Below are positions 49,231 through 60,972 of a DNA stretch of 64,000 nucleotides, in pieces; within the stretch, counting starts at the first letter, position 1, and each line of letters opens with the position of its first letter. The stretch spans positions 4,030,001-4,094,000 of the forward strand of contig NC_089422.1 of NCBI RefSeq assembly GCF_013426205.1, read 5' to 3'. The notes under the pieces are model-generated. The model searched no databases and was not told where the DNA came from. It was given only the letters and a program-made list of their open reading frames with translations. The stretch is from Metarhizium brunneum (lineage: Eukaryota; Ascomycota; Sordariomycetes; Hypocreales; Clavicipitaceae). The position numbers and the translations under genes are program-made.

Positions 49231-50229
49231 GGCAAGAGTCGGTAGTCTTCGCCCCTCCAGAAGCTGTGAATGTACTACAACTGACTTGGCCGTCCGTCGT
49301 TCCCGTCGGGAGGCGATGGGATTGCAGCAACTGTGGCTGTGTCGAGCGGGAGAGCTTTTCGCCAAGCTCGAGATAAGATGGCAAGGCAAACCGAAGCCGC
49401 CGAGGCGAGGGATACAAAGCAGAAGACAATGATTACAGCGTCGACAATTCCATGCCCCAGGCGACGTCCGAGGAGCAGAGTGTGTGTCGTGTTTCGTGTG
49501 TTTCGTGTTGCGACAGCTCACCCTCAGACGGAGGATGCAAGCTGTTGGACTGACTGACGTTGTACCTTGTCGGTGGAGACCAGAGCTGACAAGGATCTGA
49601 CATCAAACTTCATTGGGCCACGGGAGGACCTGGGTTGGCTGGTGGGCTTGGCGTGACCCTAACCCTAGACGGGTGGAAGTGTACACTGTAACACCTCCTC
49701 GCCAGCCACTGTCCGTATCATTCCTCACATGGATGCTTGTAATCATAGGCACATTGTGATGACAGACTGTGTCTCCGTTACTTAATTCCGCGGCTCCCCT
49801 TCCGTTGCCCGGTGAGCAGACAAGTCTATATCCGCAGGTACGTAACAGTACTGAGGGGCCAAGATCCACGGCCTCCCACCTCGTTTGATAATATAATATA
49901 CAAGTAGTAGCATCCTTCCCTCGTCTCTACTTCTACTCATCCAACTTGAATCCAAAAGCACTCCACTGTGACTCCCAAATCGAATCAGATACAACGACGA
50001 ACTCCGTTGAGAGCTCGTGATTCCCAATCCCCATAACAAACGAAAAGAAAAGCCGAAAAAAAAACCAAGTAAAATAACGCCTTCTGGGTATTCCAGATTC
50101 CCGTTTTGTTTTCCCCTGTCGCTTTGCTCTACAAAACACTAACACAGACATTGCGAAAAAGACAATATATAACCACGTGGCCATGTCTCCTTGCTTCCTT
50201 ATTCCGTTCTAAAATACTTCGCAACAGCC
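49231..50229. other. Gap: env7 promoter and snt2 3' region
   Basis: No gene is supported. It contains a short telomere-like string CCCTAACCCTA at 49657-49667 and an AT-rich part near 49880-50180. Confidence 0.5.
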
Positions 50230-53200
50230 TCACGAAAGCAAATTCCGTAGCGATGGGCTTGCGCTTGCCCCGCTAGCCGGTCTATTTTCCGGGGGTCGAT
50301 GTCCAAGCCCGCCAGCCGAGTGCGCCGATTCATGGCCAGCGGGCGGTGGTCCACCTGGCGGAGGCAGACCACTTCGAGCCAGTGGAGGACTCCCATGTGT
50401 ACCGCCAGTATAGGACGGCCGTTGTGGGTGTAGTCCATGTGAGAATCCTTCTGATCGAGGAGGTAATACGCCGTTACTTAAGCCTGGAGAAGCACTATGC
50501 CGTGGTCCCGATGCAAGGGCCGGGGCAGGAGCGCTCCCATATGAGGGCACATAGGCAGACGATGCGGTCGTTCCGTTTAGTCGTCGCGGTGAGGGGGGCA
50601 ATGCGCTTCCATATATCGGGGAGCCATGTGGACGCTGGTGTGGAACAGAGACTGCGGCCACCGGGGGCGGCCCCGACATAGACGGTGGCCGCAACGCTGT
50701 AAGGCCCGATGCTGGAGGCGGTCCAGTGTTGTGCAGTGGTAGTGGTGGCGGTCCTCCATTAATGTGTCGAGTCGGCGAGCCGTGTTGGCTCCCCCAATCG
50801 TTGTACGTTGTCCTTGGGGGCGGTACTTGGGGATAGCCATGAGATACTGGCCCAGGTCGAGAGCCGAGCGAATGCGCCTGCGAGTGTGTGGCAGGATGCC
50901 CTCCGGGTGGTGGCCCATGAGCTGCTGACGGGCCAGGTGCTGACGGGCCAGGTGCTGACGGACCATGGGATGGTGGGTGATGCAGCAGTGAATGGATTTC
51001 TGGACGCAAAGGAGCTGCTCGATAATCTGCAGAGAGTACTCGTGGAGGGCTTCGCAGCGATGGTGGTGCGGGTGTTTGGCTGTGTGATCCGCTCAAATGC
51101 TGTCGGGGAGGCTCTGCAACTGGTGGAGGCGATGGACGTGCAGCAGCAAATGACTTTGGCGTTCGGGGGTTCTTCTTGCACTTGTGGCATTGAAACTTGC
51201 GTTGCTCGACAAACTTTTGTGCCTCGAATCCAATCGCACCATGATGTCCATTTGTGAGTTGTTGTTCCTGAGTTTTCTCAATCGGCCACCATCTAGGTGT
51301 AACATCAATGCCGCAGGTAATGCACACCTTCTCTCCAGGCTGTTGAGCATTCGTTGCTGCGTCCATCGGTTCTCTGTTGCGCGAATGACTCGACGCGCCA
51401 TTTGGAGCTGCCGCTGCTGTTGTTGCACTAATAGCCGATGTCCGTCGAGCACCCGGCACAAGAGGAAGGCCAGACATTTTGGCAGCAGCCATCATAAGAT
51501 TAGCCTTGCGCACAGTGCCCGTCAGTCCCAGGTCTGCCTGCTTGTAATGTTGAACGTAAAGCTGTAGTGCGCTTAGCCCTGACTCGCTGACGACATCATA
51601 CATCTTGTGAGCCATCGTCTTGGTGGGAATATGGTCTTGGCACCAGACTACGGCCGACATAGTTCCAATCTCTCCCTTTACCGTCACAATGTTGAACTGG
51701 TCGCGACGGCTACTCTTCACAGGTGTGATATCGAATGCAAGAAGGTGGCCTGCCTGGCGAGCACACTCCACGTGGTCTACAATTCCCGTTAGCCTTTTCT
51801 CATCTTTCGCATACGTTATTGCCCGCTACTCACAAGGTATCCGACATTGGTGGCAAGAGACACAGGCACCTCCTTGCTGGTTGCAGACCTGGCAGACCTC
51901 ATCATATCTAGCACGGGGGATTGACGGGATACCCTCCGACGGTTCCAACGCCTTGGCATTACCGAACTTTACCTCAGGCGTCCATACTGCACAGGTAACA
52001 TGAACCCAGTTGTTATCGGCCGTGCGCTTGAGTGGCTCTCGAGGGTTGACAGGCCGGTTGAGGTCTTCCTGTCTCTTGCGATAAAACTCGGCAGCCTTCC
52101 GCGCCTGCTGGACCTCCAGTCTCTCACGCTCGCGATCCTTGTCGGACATCTTCTTCTTATGGTGTGTGAGCTTGGGCTGCTCAATGAAGTCTTGTTCGGT
52201 GTATTCAACTGGACACAAGACGCATTTGTATTGCTAGACATTACTATTTAGTCACAGTACCAATCAACCTGTAAGCAGATGAGGAGAGCCCGGCACTTAC
52301 AATTGAGACTTGTGGGCTCTTGTCATTCGAGCACATGTCACAAATCCACTTGCCTTGAATCCGATTGTCCATGACACCGTAGCAGTGACGATGTACTGTC
52401 AAGCGACACTCTCTGCAAGAGAGATGTTGGTCGCCCAGAGGCTCCATCTGGTCGCAAATGGCGCAGGGAAGAGTTCGTGGTTTTGGCAAGTCGGGAACAG
52501 GTGTAGTTTCCGCGGTTTTGTCCTTCTTTCGTGAGACTGTAGTATTGCTTCCAGCATCCGAGACTACAGCATCGGTGTCTCTCTCTGGTGCCCCCTTTAA
52601 TTTTTTTCTTGGCGGCTCCAACCCGTTGACCGAAGTAGCTGGCGTGGAGCTACGATACGGACTCATTAAGCCCATATCTTCCGCAATCTGAATCTCTTTG
52701 AGAAGCTCCTCCTCCTGCTTCTTCTTCCAAATCTTGGCTCCAGATTGGCCAGCTTTCTTAATCAAGTCCTCCGGTGGCTCGTATCGAACAGCATATCGAC
52801 GCCACAGCTCAGCACAACGTCGGCAAAGAGCCACCACAGACTGGTTGCCTTTGTCCTTGCTGGTTGCCCTGCCTCCGTTTTCGCTAAGAGGACCTTGACT
52901 AGCGGGTGCTCGACGCCATTGTCGGCAGTCTTGTGACTCACAAAACAGGCAGATAAAGCTGCGCTTCTGAACAAGAGCCTTTTCAGTGTCGAAAGCCGAA
53001 TCGTCATCAGCGTCAGCCACATCATCAGCCGCCTTTGACGCAGCAGTTTCTTCCTTCTTGGCCAATTTCTTGCCTTTACGGCCAGAGTAAGACCCCCAGA
53101 CCTGTCTGCCCCGCTCGGTCTTTTTCCAGGTATAGTACCACCGTACTACCGCACCGGGTGTCATTGTTTTCACATGTTTCATCACCAGGTGCAACTCTGA

Positions 53201-56200
53201 CCCATACTTGGCTACTCCCTCCTCAAACTTCCTATTCTCAACCGGTGTCAGGGTCGGCTCCTTGAATGAGTCCCGTTTTGTGTCTGGAAGTGCCTTTAGA
53301 GCAGCAGCGGGATCATAATCGTGGCGGAATAATGTCTCCAGCGCAACATCTTGAAGATTTGTGGATCGTTCTGGGATGTTGAATCTCTTCGCCATGCCTT
53401 GAGCCTTGGTCATATAGCCGACAATATCATCATCACCGACGGTGTCGGAGGGTGGCGGCATCCAAAGTCGGGTAGACGTGGCGGCTGGATCGTTCTCGTC
53501 CAAATCTTCTCCGCGAACCTGATAGCCAGGTGGTTCATCCTGCACCCACTTGGGTCGCTTGGTCCGAAGCGCCTTCTCGGCCTCCTGAGCAATTTGAGCT
53601 TCTTTGGATAGTTTGGGGACTCCCCTGCCCTTTCTCGTCTCCAGCGGCTTGACATATTCAACCGGGCGCCCAGGCCAAACACCCACATTAGCTTGGTGTC
53701 GGGGTCCGATTCTTGTGCTTGCGCGAGGGTGGATTCGATCATCGTAATCAAGGGCATCCTCCGGTTTACAGTGCATGCCTAGGTAGCGCCATGGCCAAAG
53801 GCTTGCTTGATAAATCTGCTCCGCTGTGGCGTGATGATGCTCCTCGTTGTCCGCTGGGGTGGTGCGGTCGGTGATGATGCCGGGCATATCGTCGTCGTCG
53901 TCGTCCAGAGCATCATCATCGTCGGCATCGCCATTAGCGTCAGTGCCATTAGGGGTGTTGCGAGCCTCGAGCTTGCGCTCCTGGGCTCGGCTGCACGCTG
54001 CGCACGACCATGCGAAGCCTCGGGACGGCTTTTTGAGCAGGGGTGGTTTAACACAGTTCATGTGGTACGTGTTCTGACACACTGCACAATCCACCGAGTC
54101 ATTACTGGAGATGAAGCAGAGTTAGTGGAAAGCAAACAGACAGAGGCTTCAGCGAGGAAGAAAGAAATGAAAGCAAATAAAATAAAAGCCGATCCCGCAT
54201 GCTTCATATTTGAATTGGTATTTTGGCAACTTGCACAAAAATACAAACGCGCAGGGGCGGTAGATGGTAGATGTTTGGGCCCATGGCCATGGACGAGTAT
54301 ACCAGCTCGAAGAGCAAGGCGGCACATGTCGTTGCCAGTGGCGTCATGAATCGGGTGGGTGGTTGTTTTGTCTGGAGCATAGCACGGATAGGTGTGTGAG
54401 AGTTGGGAGACAGCCAAGCCCAGGAAGGAAGCATTGATGCAAGGTTCTCAAAGTGGGTGTGGGTGGGGGGTTTGAGCCAGTCAGGTCCAGACGTATCTGG
54501 ACACAAAAGGATGGAAGGAGAGGAAAGAACGACGCAGGGGATAAGGCAGACAGAGAAAGTACTGCAAAGGCAGCTGCAATTGCATAGGCGACAGTCAAGC
54601 GAGTGGCCAAAAGACGTGGAGCATCCATGTCCAACTCCAGACTCGGCGAGTTGTAACGGGAGGGCTCTCTCTCTCTCTCTCGCCATGGTCGCAAGGCTCG
54701 AGAAATACACGATATTATGAGACGTCGACGGGTACGTACCTTGCGCAGTAGCCGCTGCATCTCTTGCAGAGCTTCACGGCGCTAGTCAGCTCCTTGCCAC
54801 GCCCTTGCTCCACCAAGACAAACTTCCAGCGCTCATCTAGCACCTTCTTGACCTTGTCGGGCACGTTGACAATAGTCGAGGTGGGGATAAGGTCGTAGTT
54901 CTTCTGTATGTATCGGTCATACAGCTTTTCGTACCAGAAGCAGTCGGGTGTTCTGCGGTACGTTTCCAGGTTGTCGATGTCCACGCGATGCCGGATCTGA
55001 CATTTTCCGCGCAGGGCCGTCAAAGGGCTGATGTCGGAATGCATAGTCGCAAAGAGCAGCCGCGTGTCCGTGTTCTTGCGCCCAATGTCCTTTGGTCTAT
55101 AGAACCAGTTAATGCGCACCGAGTCCACACGCTTCGACTCGCCCTTTGCATGCACATGTAGAAATTCCATTATTCGTCCCAAGTAATAAGGTTCCCCGGG
55201 CGGTTCGCACACGAGGTACACATGATCTGCGACTCTTTGGTTAGCCGGCATGCTGGTGAAATTGCCCTGTTCTGCCTCCTTGGCCCTGTCCTCCCGAAAT
55301 GAGTGGATCCCGGCCGCGCCGCTTGGTGCAATTGGCAGGATTGGTACGCAACAACCCAACCAAACTAGCAGAGAAGGTCGAGAGGATCCCAAGTCACCTC
55401 ACACTCACTCGCACTCGAGAGCGCGGCTCTGTTGTGTCTGCATTGCGTCTGCCTTTTGTATCTGTGTCGGTGTCGGTGTCGGTGTCTGTCCGTGAAGCAC
55501 TCACCATTTGGTTCCAACACTGTCCCATCGTCAGCCACCATGCACCCATTCGCATCCGGGCGGTGGTTGCAATTCTCAAACGTCAGCATGTTGGTCTCTG
55601 GCATCGGCGTGCCCTCTAGCTGTCCCATCTGCCCTGCTTTTCTCGTTGAGACTGCAGTCGCTTTTCGTTTCCGTGAACCCTGCGCCGCGCCAGATGTTGG
55701 CGCGCCCTGAGATGCACCGCCGCCAACGCCAACGCCAACACCACTCGGTGTTGAGCTCTTGGAGCCATTTTGATTTGATGCACCAACTGCTCTGGCTTCT
55801 TCTGCTGCAGCTCGTCGCGAACCGACTGCACGTGCCGCACCGTCGCCATTTGCAGCGACGTCTGATTTTCGCGACGACTTCTTGGGCACGTCTTGGTCCT
55901 TCTTGTCATAGTAGTCATAGACATCCATATCAATGTCCTTGTCTTCAGCATAGTTAATGCGGGCATTGCCCCCTCTGTTGCGGGAGCGCGTGCCGTAGCC
56001 CGCGGCCATATCAGCACCCAAATCCTTGGACGACGGATCAGGGTTTGATGAGGCGTTCACGGGATCGGGCGCTGACTGCGCGTCCGCATTTGTGACTTTG
56101 GAGTCCTGCTCAAATAATTTGCGTGGTTAGCAGTGTATGGACACATGGGTAAGTGAGCAAGGTATGAGGCACAACCACAATGTAAGAGCAGCGCAGAACA

Positions 56201-56299
56201 AAGCCAAGGATACGTTAAAAAGAAAGAGAGAAAAAAGATTTCCGGATATTTTAACAGGTGTCCAAGTATACGTGAAAAACTCACATTTTGTTGCGCCAT
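50230..56299 (-). CDS. snt2: Snt2-type chromatin reader (BAH, PHD, ELM2/SANT, GATA-like fingers)
   Basis: Six exons: 56299-56285, 56105-55505, 55226-54740, 54104-52301, 52233-51834 and 51776-50230. Introns are 179, 278, 635, 67 and 57 nt. The product is about 1617 aa. Order: disordered N-terminus; BAH domain (~206-330, VYLVCEPPGEPYYLGRIMEF); PHD finger (~358-405, CKRCSGYC then CAVCQNTYHMNC across intron 3); ELM2/SANT-like region (~610-695); zinc segment CLFCESQDCRQW (~750); a second PHD (~915-965); an extended PHD/ZnF (~970-1115) completed across introns 4 and 5; a GATA-like finger CITCGIDVTPRWW (~1253). A long Pro/Ser/His-rich tail follows. Snt2 homologues bind modified histone H3, recruit a histone deacetylase and act in stress response. 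The first coding exon is only 15 nt. Confidence 0.88.
54105..54739 (-). other. Exceptionally long (635 nt) intron 3 of snt2
   Basis: GTACGT donor at 54739 and CCAG acceptor at 54105. Removal restores the PHD finger CSGYCASNDSVDCAVC. It contains a (CT)n run at 54665-54681. No conserved protein was found inside. Confidence 0.7.
54665..54681. repeat. (CT)n microsatellite
   Basis: 17 bp of perfect CT dinucleotides inside intron 3 of snt2. Confidence 0.85.
55464..55487. repeat. Tandem hexamer GTGTCG, four units
   Basis: Four adjacent units, the last with one change, directly after the donor end of intron 2 of snt2. Confidence 0.8.
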
Positions 56300-57136
56300 G
56301 GCATCAACAGATCATTTGCGCGGCTGTGAGGTGAGGCGAATTTCGTATGAAGGCATGCCCTCGCCAGGTCTATGTGAATGATGAGAGATGATGTATGTGG
56401 GAAGTTGGACGGGGCGGCGAGGTAAAGAATAAGTGATATCTTGGAGTCGGCAAACTTGTCACATGCAACGCCGGGGTTTATAAAAACAAGAGATGAATAT
56501 GAATAGTCTCGACGAGACAGAATCACGTCGAAACTGCGGCGTATGGAGTGGGAGACAAGGTTGAAAGAGAAGAGAGGTCTGGTTCCCAGACGCCGGGAGA
56601 GAGAAAGAAACGTCCTGGCGCCCCCGAGGCGGCGGCCCTGGTTTGGCTCGATACGTCCACGCTGGTACATAGTGAACTTGGGAACCAGAGCATGGGTGGG
56701 ACGGCACTAGCGCCCTGGGTACAGGAAGCGTATCTGCTAGTGCCGAGCCGCGGTGCAAGGGCACGCGAAGCGATACAGTATACTTTATATATACATGCCA
56801 CCCCCCGGCCATCAAGTGTGACCTTGGTCTCCACGCAGGCCCGCCGAGTCTCACACCATTGATGAGTGGACGGATCTCAACCCAGGTTTTTGTGAGGCGT
56901 TCATCAGCGCCCACCTTGGTTGCCCATGTTGTTGCTGGCGTCGTCAATTAAACGTCCTCCGGTGTTTGCCAAAGTGCCATCGCAGGGGAGGCATACTCGG
57001 TGACGCACTGCAAAGGAAATTTCAGGACGAACATGTCCCGACGAGGTATTAGTCCCTGCATTTGCTCTCCGTTGAGTGTCACCTCGTGCGTAAAAGCCGG
57101 GGGTCCTTGCACACTGACGTCGACGTCGCTAACTAA

Positions 57137-57145
57137 TACGGAGTA
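57137..57145. repeat. Dispersed 9-mer TACGGAGTA
   Basis: Exact copy in the gap upstream of snt2. Confidence 0.65.
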
Positions 57146-57618
57146 TATTATGGCAAGCAATTATCATAACAAGAACTACTTAGGCCCTTTGCAGGCGGCA
57201 GGATCGACTGGCGCCCTTTGGACATTTGCCATTTCCCCAGCGCAATAAACGTTGCGCAGGTGTGTCGGTGTGTTGGTCAGATATAGTGTTGCCGAGTCGG
57301 TGCAGGCTGGATGAAGGCAAGTGATTCAGGGCCAGATCTCAGGGAACAGGTTGTCGTGATGACTTTGCGCAGAACAAGAGATCTCAGCTGGCAGTCCCAC
57401 GGCCCAGAAAACGCGCCATGCGTCCGAGTAGATGACGCGAACACGGATGTGCGTGTCACAACTTTTTTCAACAGTTGTAGTCACGAACGAGAGTCAAGAG
57501 GCAGTGCTTGGAGACTTTGGACTGAGCAATGGAGATGGGAGGGATGGCGTGGCTGTCAGGCCTCGCCACACAATGTGATTCTGCGTTGGCGTTTCGGGCT
57601 TTGTTTGTCCGTGCCTTC

Positions 57619-57651
57619 CTCTCTCTCTCTTTCTCTCCCTCTCTCTCTCTC
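57619..57651. repeat. CT-rich microsatellite
   Basis: About 33 bp of nearly pure CT dinucleotides with two small interruptions. Confidence 0.8.
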
Positions 57652-58314
57652 GTCGATATGGCATGAGAAATCCGCTTCAACACCCCCGCTGCCTCTCCCG
57701 TGGCCCCGGGCTGCGACCCCAACAAAATGATGTGCATTGAAGGTGCAACTGGTAGCATCAAACATCAAACATCAAACACATCAAAACTCTGCCAATACAT
57801 CCCTCGATGGGGAGTCAGTCAGAAATGGCAGTCCCTGCCAAACCCAGCTCAGCCCATGCAGGCAGCAACCAAGCGGGTTGTCAAGGTACCTCGGACAGTC
57901 TGCCAACTCTAATCAGCCACGACTGCCCATGGGAGTTTAGTCTGGCCCTCTTATTGTCTCTACTGCCACATGGCCATGCACAAAAAAGCACACAACTATT
58001 GCAGGCAGAAACGGGCTCTCTGGTAGCGTCTGCAAAAAGCCAGCTTGAAGACGGGCCATTGAACCATCAATCGCGCGTCGCCTGGCTGGCGTCGCCACCG
58101 GGAACCAAATACTAGGTCGCTTTCGACACGATGCGGCGCGATCTGGTTCATAGATTTGGGGGTCCAACGCAAGCACAGGCATGCCAAGGGCTATTTGATG
58201 GAGTCCACCAGCGCCAACTGGGCAGAATCTGAACCGAACAGCTGGCCGTGTCTTACATGCCAAAGCCGGCCGAGAACGGCGTAGTCTAGGGAAATGACGA
58301 TGGTTTTGCCGAGT

Positions 58315-58349
58315 TCTGCTGTCTGCTGTCTGCTGTCTGCTGTCTGCCG
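58315..58349. repeat. Tandem heptamer TCTGCTG, five units
   Basis: Four perfect units followed by a fifth ending CCG, 35 bp in all. Confidence 0.85.
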
Positions 58350-58845
58350 TTTGCCCCCTCTTGGCCAGAAGGATGGCGACAGCCCTGACGAAAAGCAAAA
58401 AGTGAAAAGGCCCAATAGGTGGCTTTGTCCGCTTGGAGTCCTGTGCCTAGGCATCTTTACTAGTACGAAGAGACGGTTGATGTCATGTCACAGTACGGAT
58501 ATCTTGTATTCTCCGCAGGGCCCAGAGGGACAGGCCCAGTCCGGTACTTGATGTGCTCCAAGGGCCTCGACAGTTTGCTCGCGGGAGCTTCAATATTGGA
58601 TAGGACAAGCACGGTTGGCTGTTGGCGCCGGCTTGTGTTAGGACCAAGCTCTGTGCTGTGGTTGTCATCGCGAGATCGCTGGCGAGCAGCTGAGACACGG
58701 TAAATTGAGTCAAAGTACTCGGCAGAACTGGAACTGGCGGGATATTGTACATGCAGTTGGCAGGTCAAGCCAGGATGGGGAGGGCGCAAGGGTCGGCAGG
58801 ATTGACCGGGAGGCGAGGAGGAGTCGACCCGGTAGGCTTCCTTGG

Positions 58846-58870
58846 CTTCTTCTTCTTCTTCTTCGTCTTC
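58846..58870. repeat. (CTT)n microsatellite
   Basis: About eight triplets with one CGT interruption. Confidence 0.75.
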
Positions 58871-59949
58871 CCCAGCCCTGAAACGACGGGAGAGAGGGCG
58901 AATAAGCGACTGAAGGAATTCGCCAGCAAACGGATCGCGGCATCGAGACAAGTCCGCAAGGCCAACAAAGATGCCCTAACAAAACTACGTGCGTGGTCGT
59001 GCATACATGGAAAGAAGTGGAAAATCGAAAATATGGAGTTGACTGCGAGTACCCAAGCCAAGGTTCACCCCCAAGGTCACCCGAGTCCAACCGGACGGCA
59101 CTGCCGGGGGTCGTGGCGCAAGGCTCGACGACTGGCTCGACGTTTGGCTTCGAGGCACGGCGCCGCCCAACCACCACCGCCATCGCCTCAAAGTCGGCCT
59201 GTTGAATCCTTGCCCACGATTGCACCTCGGCGACAACATTAATCTGAGTCGAATTTTGTCTATGGCAAGTTCTCGGCGGGATGAGGCCACAGAATGAGAG
59301 GAGTCGTCAAGATGGGCGACTCTCTTTACGCATCGCGATATCTGGCCAGTCACTGAAACGATGTTTCGGCAGCGTCATGGAAAACAATACAGGGACACAA
59401 CCCATTACATTGTATTATAACGCGCGACGACCGGCCAGGGCTGTCTCGTCAAGGTTTCCCTGTCCAGTGTTTTAGGCGCATTCATCGCCAACCCTGCAAT
59501 ACATATACTATACACAGGTACGATGCTGCCGCCTCCTCGGATGCTCAGGGATGCGGTAGTTGCAGCATGTTGTACAGCAATGAGTCCTAGGCAACAAGCA
59601 CCCGGCCACCAGAAAGTGCCCGGTTGAGTTGTCTGTCCCTGATCACAGACTGCAGGTCATGCTGTATAATCTCGCAACACCTACCTGCCGTGATTGTGGT
59701 GTGCAGCGGGACAGGCACAACTGATCAGCAGGCATAAAATGTCAGCGAGTTATTTTGGGCGTCTGGAGAGAGTGCGCTTGCAGACATGGTCAGAAACAAC
59801 TGTAGAGTGTGGTGTGTGGTTGGGGCCAACGTGAGGTATGTACTTAACACATGCCAGTAGTGTCGACAGGCTCCGACAAGGACATCTAGAGCCTTCTAAG
59901 TGTCGATACAGACTATGCACACATACGGGGTACATGTACGTACACACTG

Positions 59950-59977
59950 CTACCTGGGTACTCGAGGTACCCAGTAG
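59950..59977. repeat. Short inverted repeat / potential hairpin
   Basis: CTAC-C-TGGGTAC, loop TCGAG, GTACCCA-GTAG: an 11-bp stem with one bulged C. It lies in a cluster of GGTACC/CCTAGG words (59930-60000). Confidence 0.6.
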
Positions 59978-60120
59978 GTACCTAGGCACGTCCTAGTACT
60001 CCAGTCCGTAGGATGGACGGAGTGCTGCGCACACGTACAGAGCGCCAGGCACATCTGCAGTCGTCCCCAGACCATGCATCCCCGGCATAGGCGTGCAGGG
60101 AAGAGTTAATATGCATGCAC

Positions 60121-60162
60121 AGGCGTGCAAGCAGGCGAGCAGGCAAGCAGGCAAGCAGGCCA
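60121..60162. repeat. Tandem octamer GCAGGCAA-like minisatellite
   Basis: About five units of the form GCAAGCAG/GCGAGCAG in direct succession. Confidence 0.75.
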
Positions 60163-60972
60163 GGTCAACCCAACAGGCAAAGGGGCCCCAGCCGTGAGCG
60201 TGGTCGAAGAGCTACATGTACAAAACTCAGACGACGGCAAACGGAACACGGATGGATGTGGTGCATCTTGGTCTCGCCAATCACCGGCAGCCTCGACGTC
60301 AAAAGGGAATGGCGCAGGGTTTTGCCATGCCGACCAATGGCGGGTCGCGGGGCAGCCCTCGAAGAGCCCTGTAAATCGGGATCAATATTGCAGCGTGCGC
60401 CAGACGCCGCGGGCTCGGAAGGGAGGGGGGTGTCGTGATGCGCAGGTGGGCGACATCTGGAGGGAGGTGGGAGGGGGGCGGGTGAATAGTGGGAGGTACA
60501 AAGTACATGCCTACTCTGCACCCTCTTTGCGCCAGACAAAGTAATAAGGTGTCAGCAGGTGTCAGGAACGCCCCGCGTTTTAGTGGCCCAGTGTCTTTCC
60601 GCCAGCTTTGCTCCTGCCCTCTTTAACCTGCGTTCGTTCACGTCACACGCTGCACGTGACGACGCGTGAGAAATTAGGAGCACTAAACACGCTTGCCAAC
60701 TGCCACCGCGACATGCTTCAAAAAAGACCGATGGCGCTTCAACAATCGGCCCCTCCTGCTTTGAGTAGGTGTGCTGTTCGAGTACATGAACCAGATTTCT
60801 TTTTCAGTTGCTAATTCCTGTCAAAATGTTTTAAATCCTCCTTCAAGATGCAATAAAATCGCTTTGCTGAATGCATGCAGTTCGTGCATCAGATCTCCTG
60901 GCCGCCACCGCTTGTCGCGTCTGACCATGCCCACCCGGTCTTCCTCCTCGCGATTTCCTACTCACCCTCACC

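Larger units (their letters stand above)
56300..60972. other. 4.7 kb gene-free, repeat-dotted gap
   Basis: The largest gap in the window, between the 5' ends of two divergent genes (snt2 - and the HELQ-like gene +). Frames of up to 171 codons occur but have low-complexity, Arg/Ser/Pro-rich composition. The gap contains CT-rich, CTT, heptamer and octamer repeats, a hairpin near 59950 and a 9-mer copy at 57137. It could hold long leaders, a non-coding RNA or a decayed element. None is demonstrated. Confidence 0.45.

Noticed and set aside
49657..49667. Telomere-like CCCTAACCCTA
   Set aside because: Only two short units within gene-dense DNA. Too short to call an interstitial telomere; it may be a chance word or a promoter motif of env7.
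58745..59242. 165-codon frame on + in the 4.7 kb gap
   Set aside because: It begins in low-complexity sequence and runs through a CTT microsatellite (poly-Phe). Overlapping frames on the other strand are equally long.
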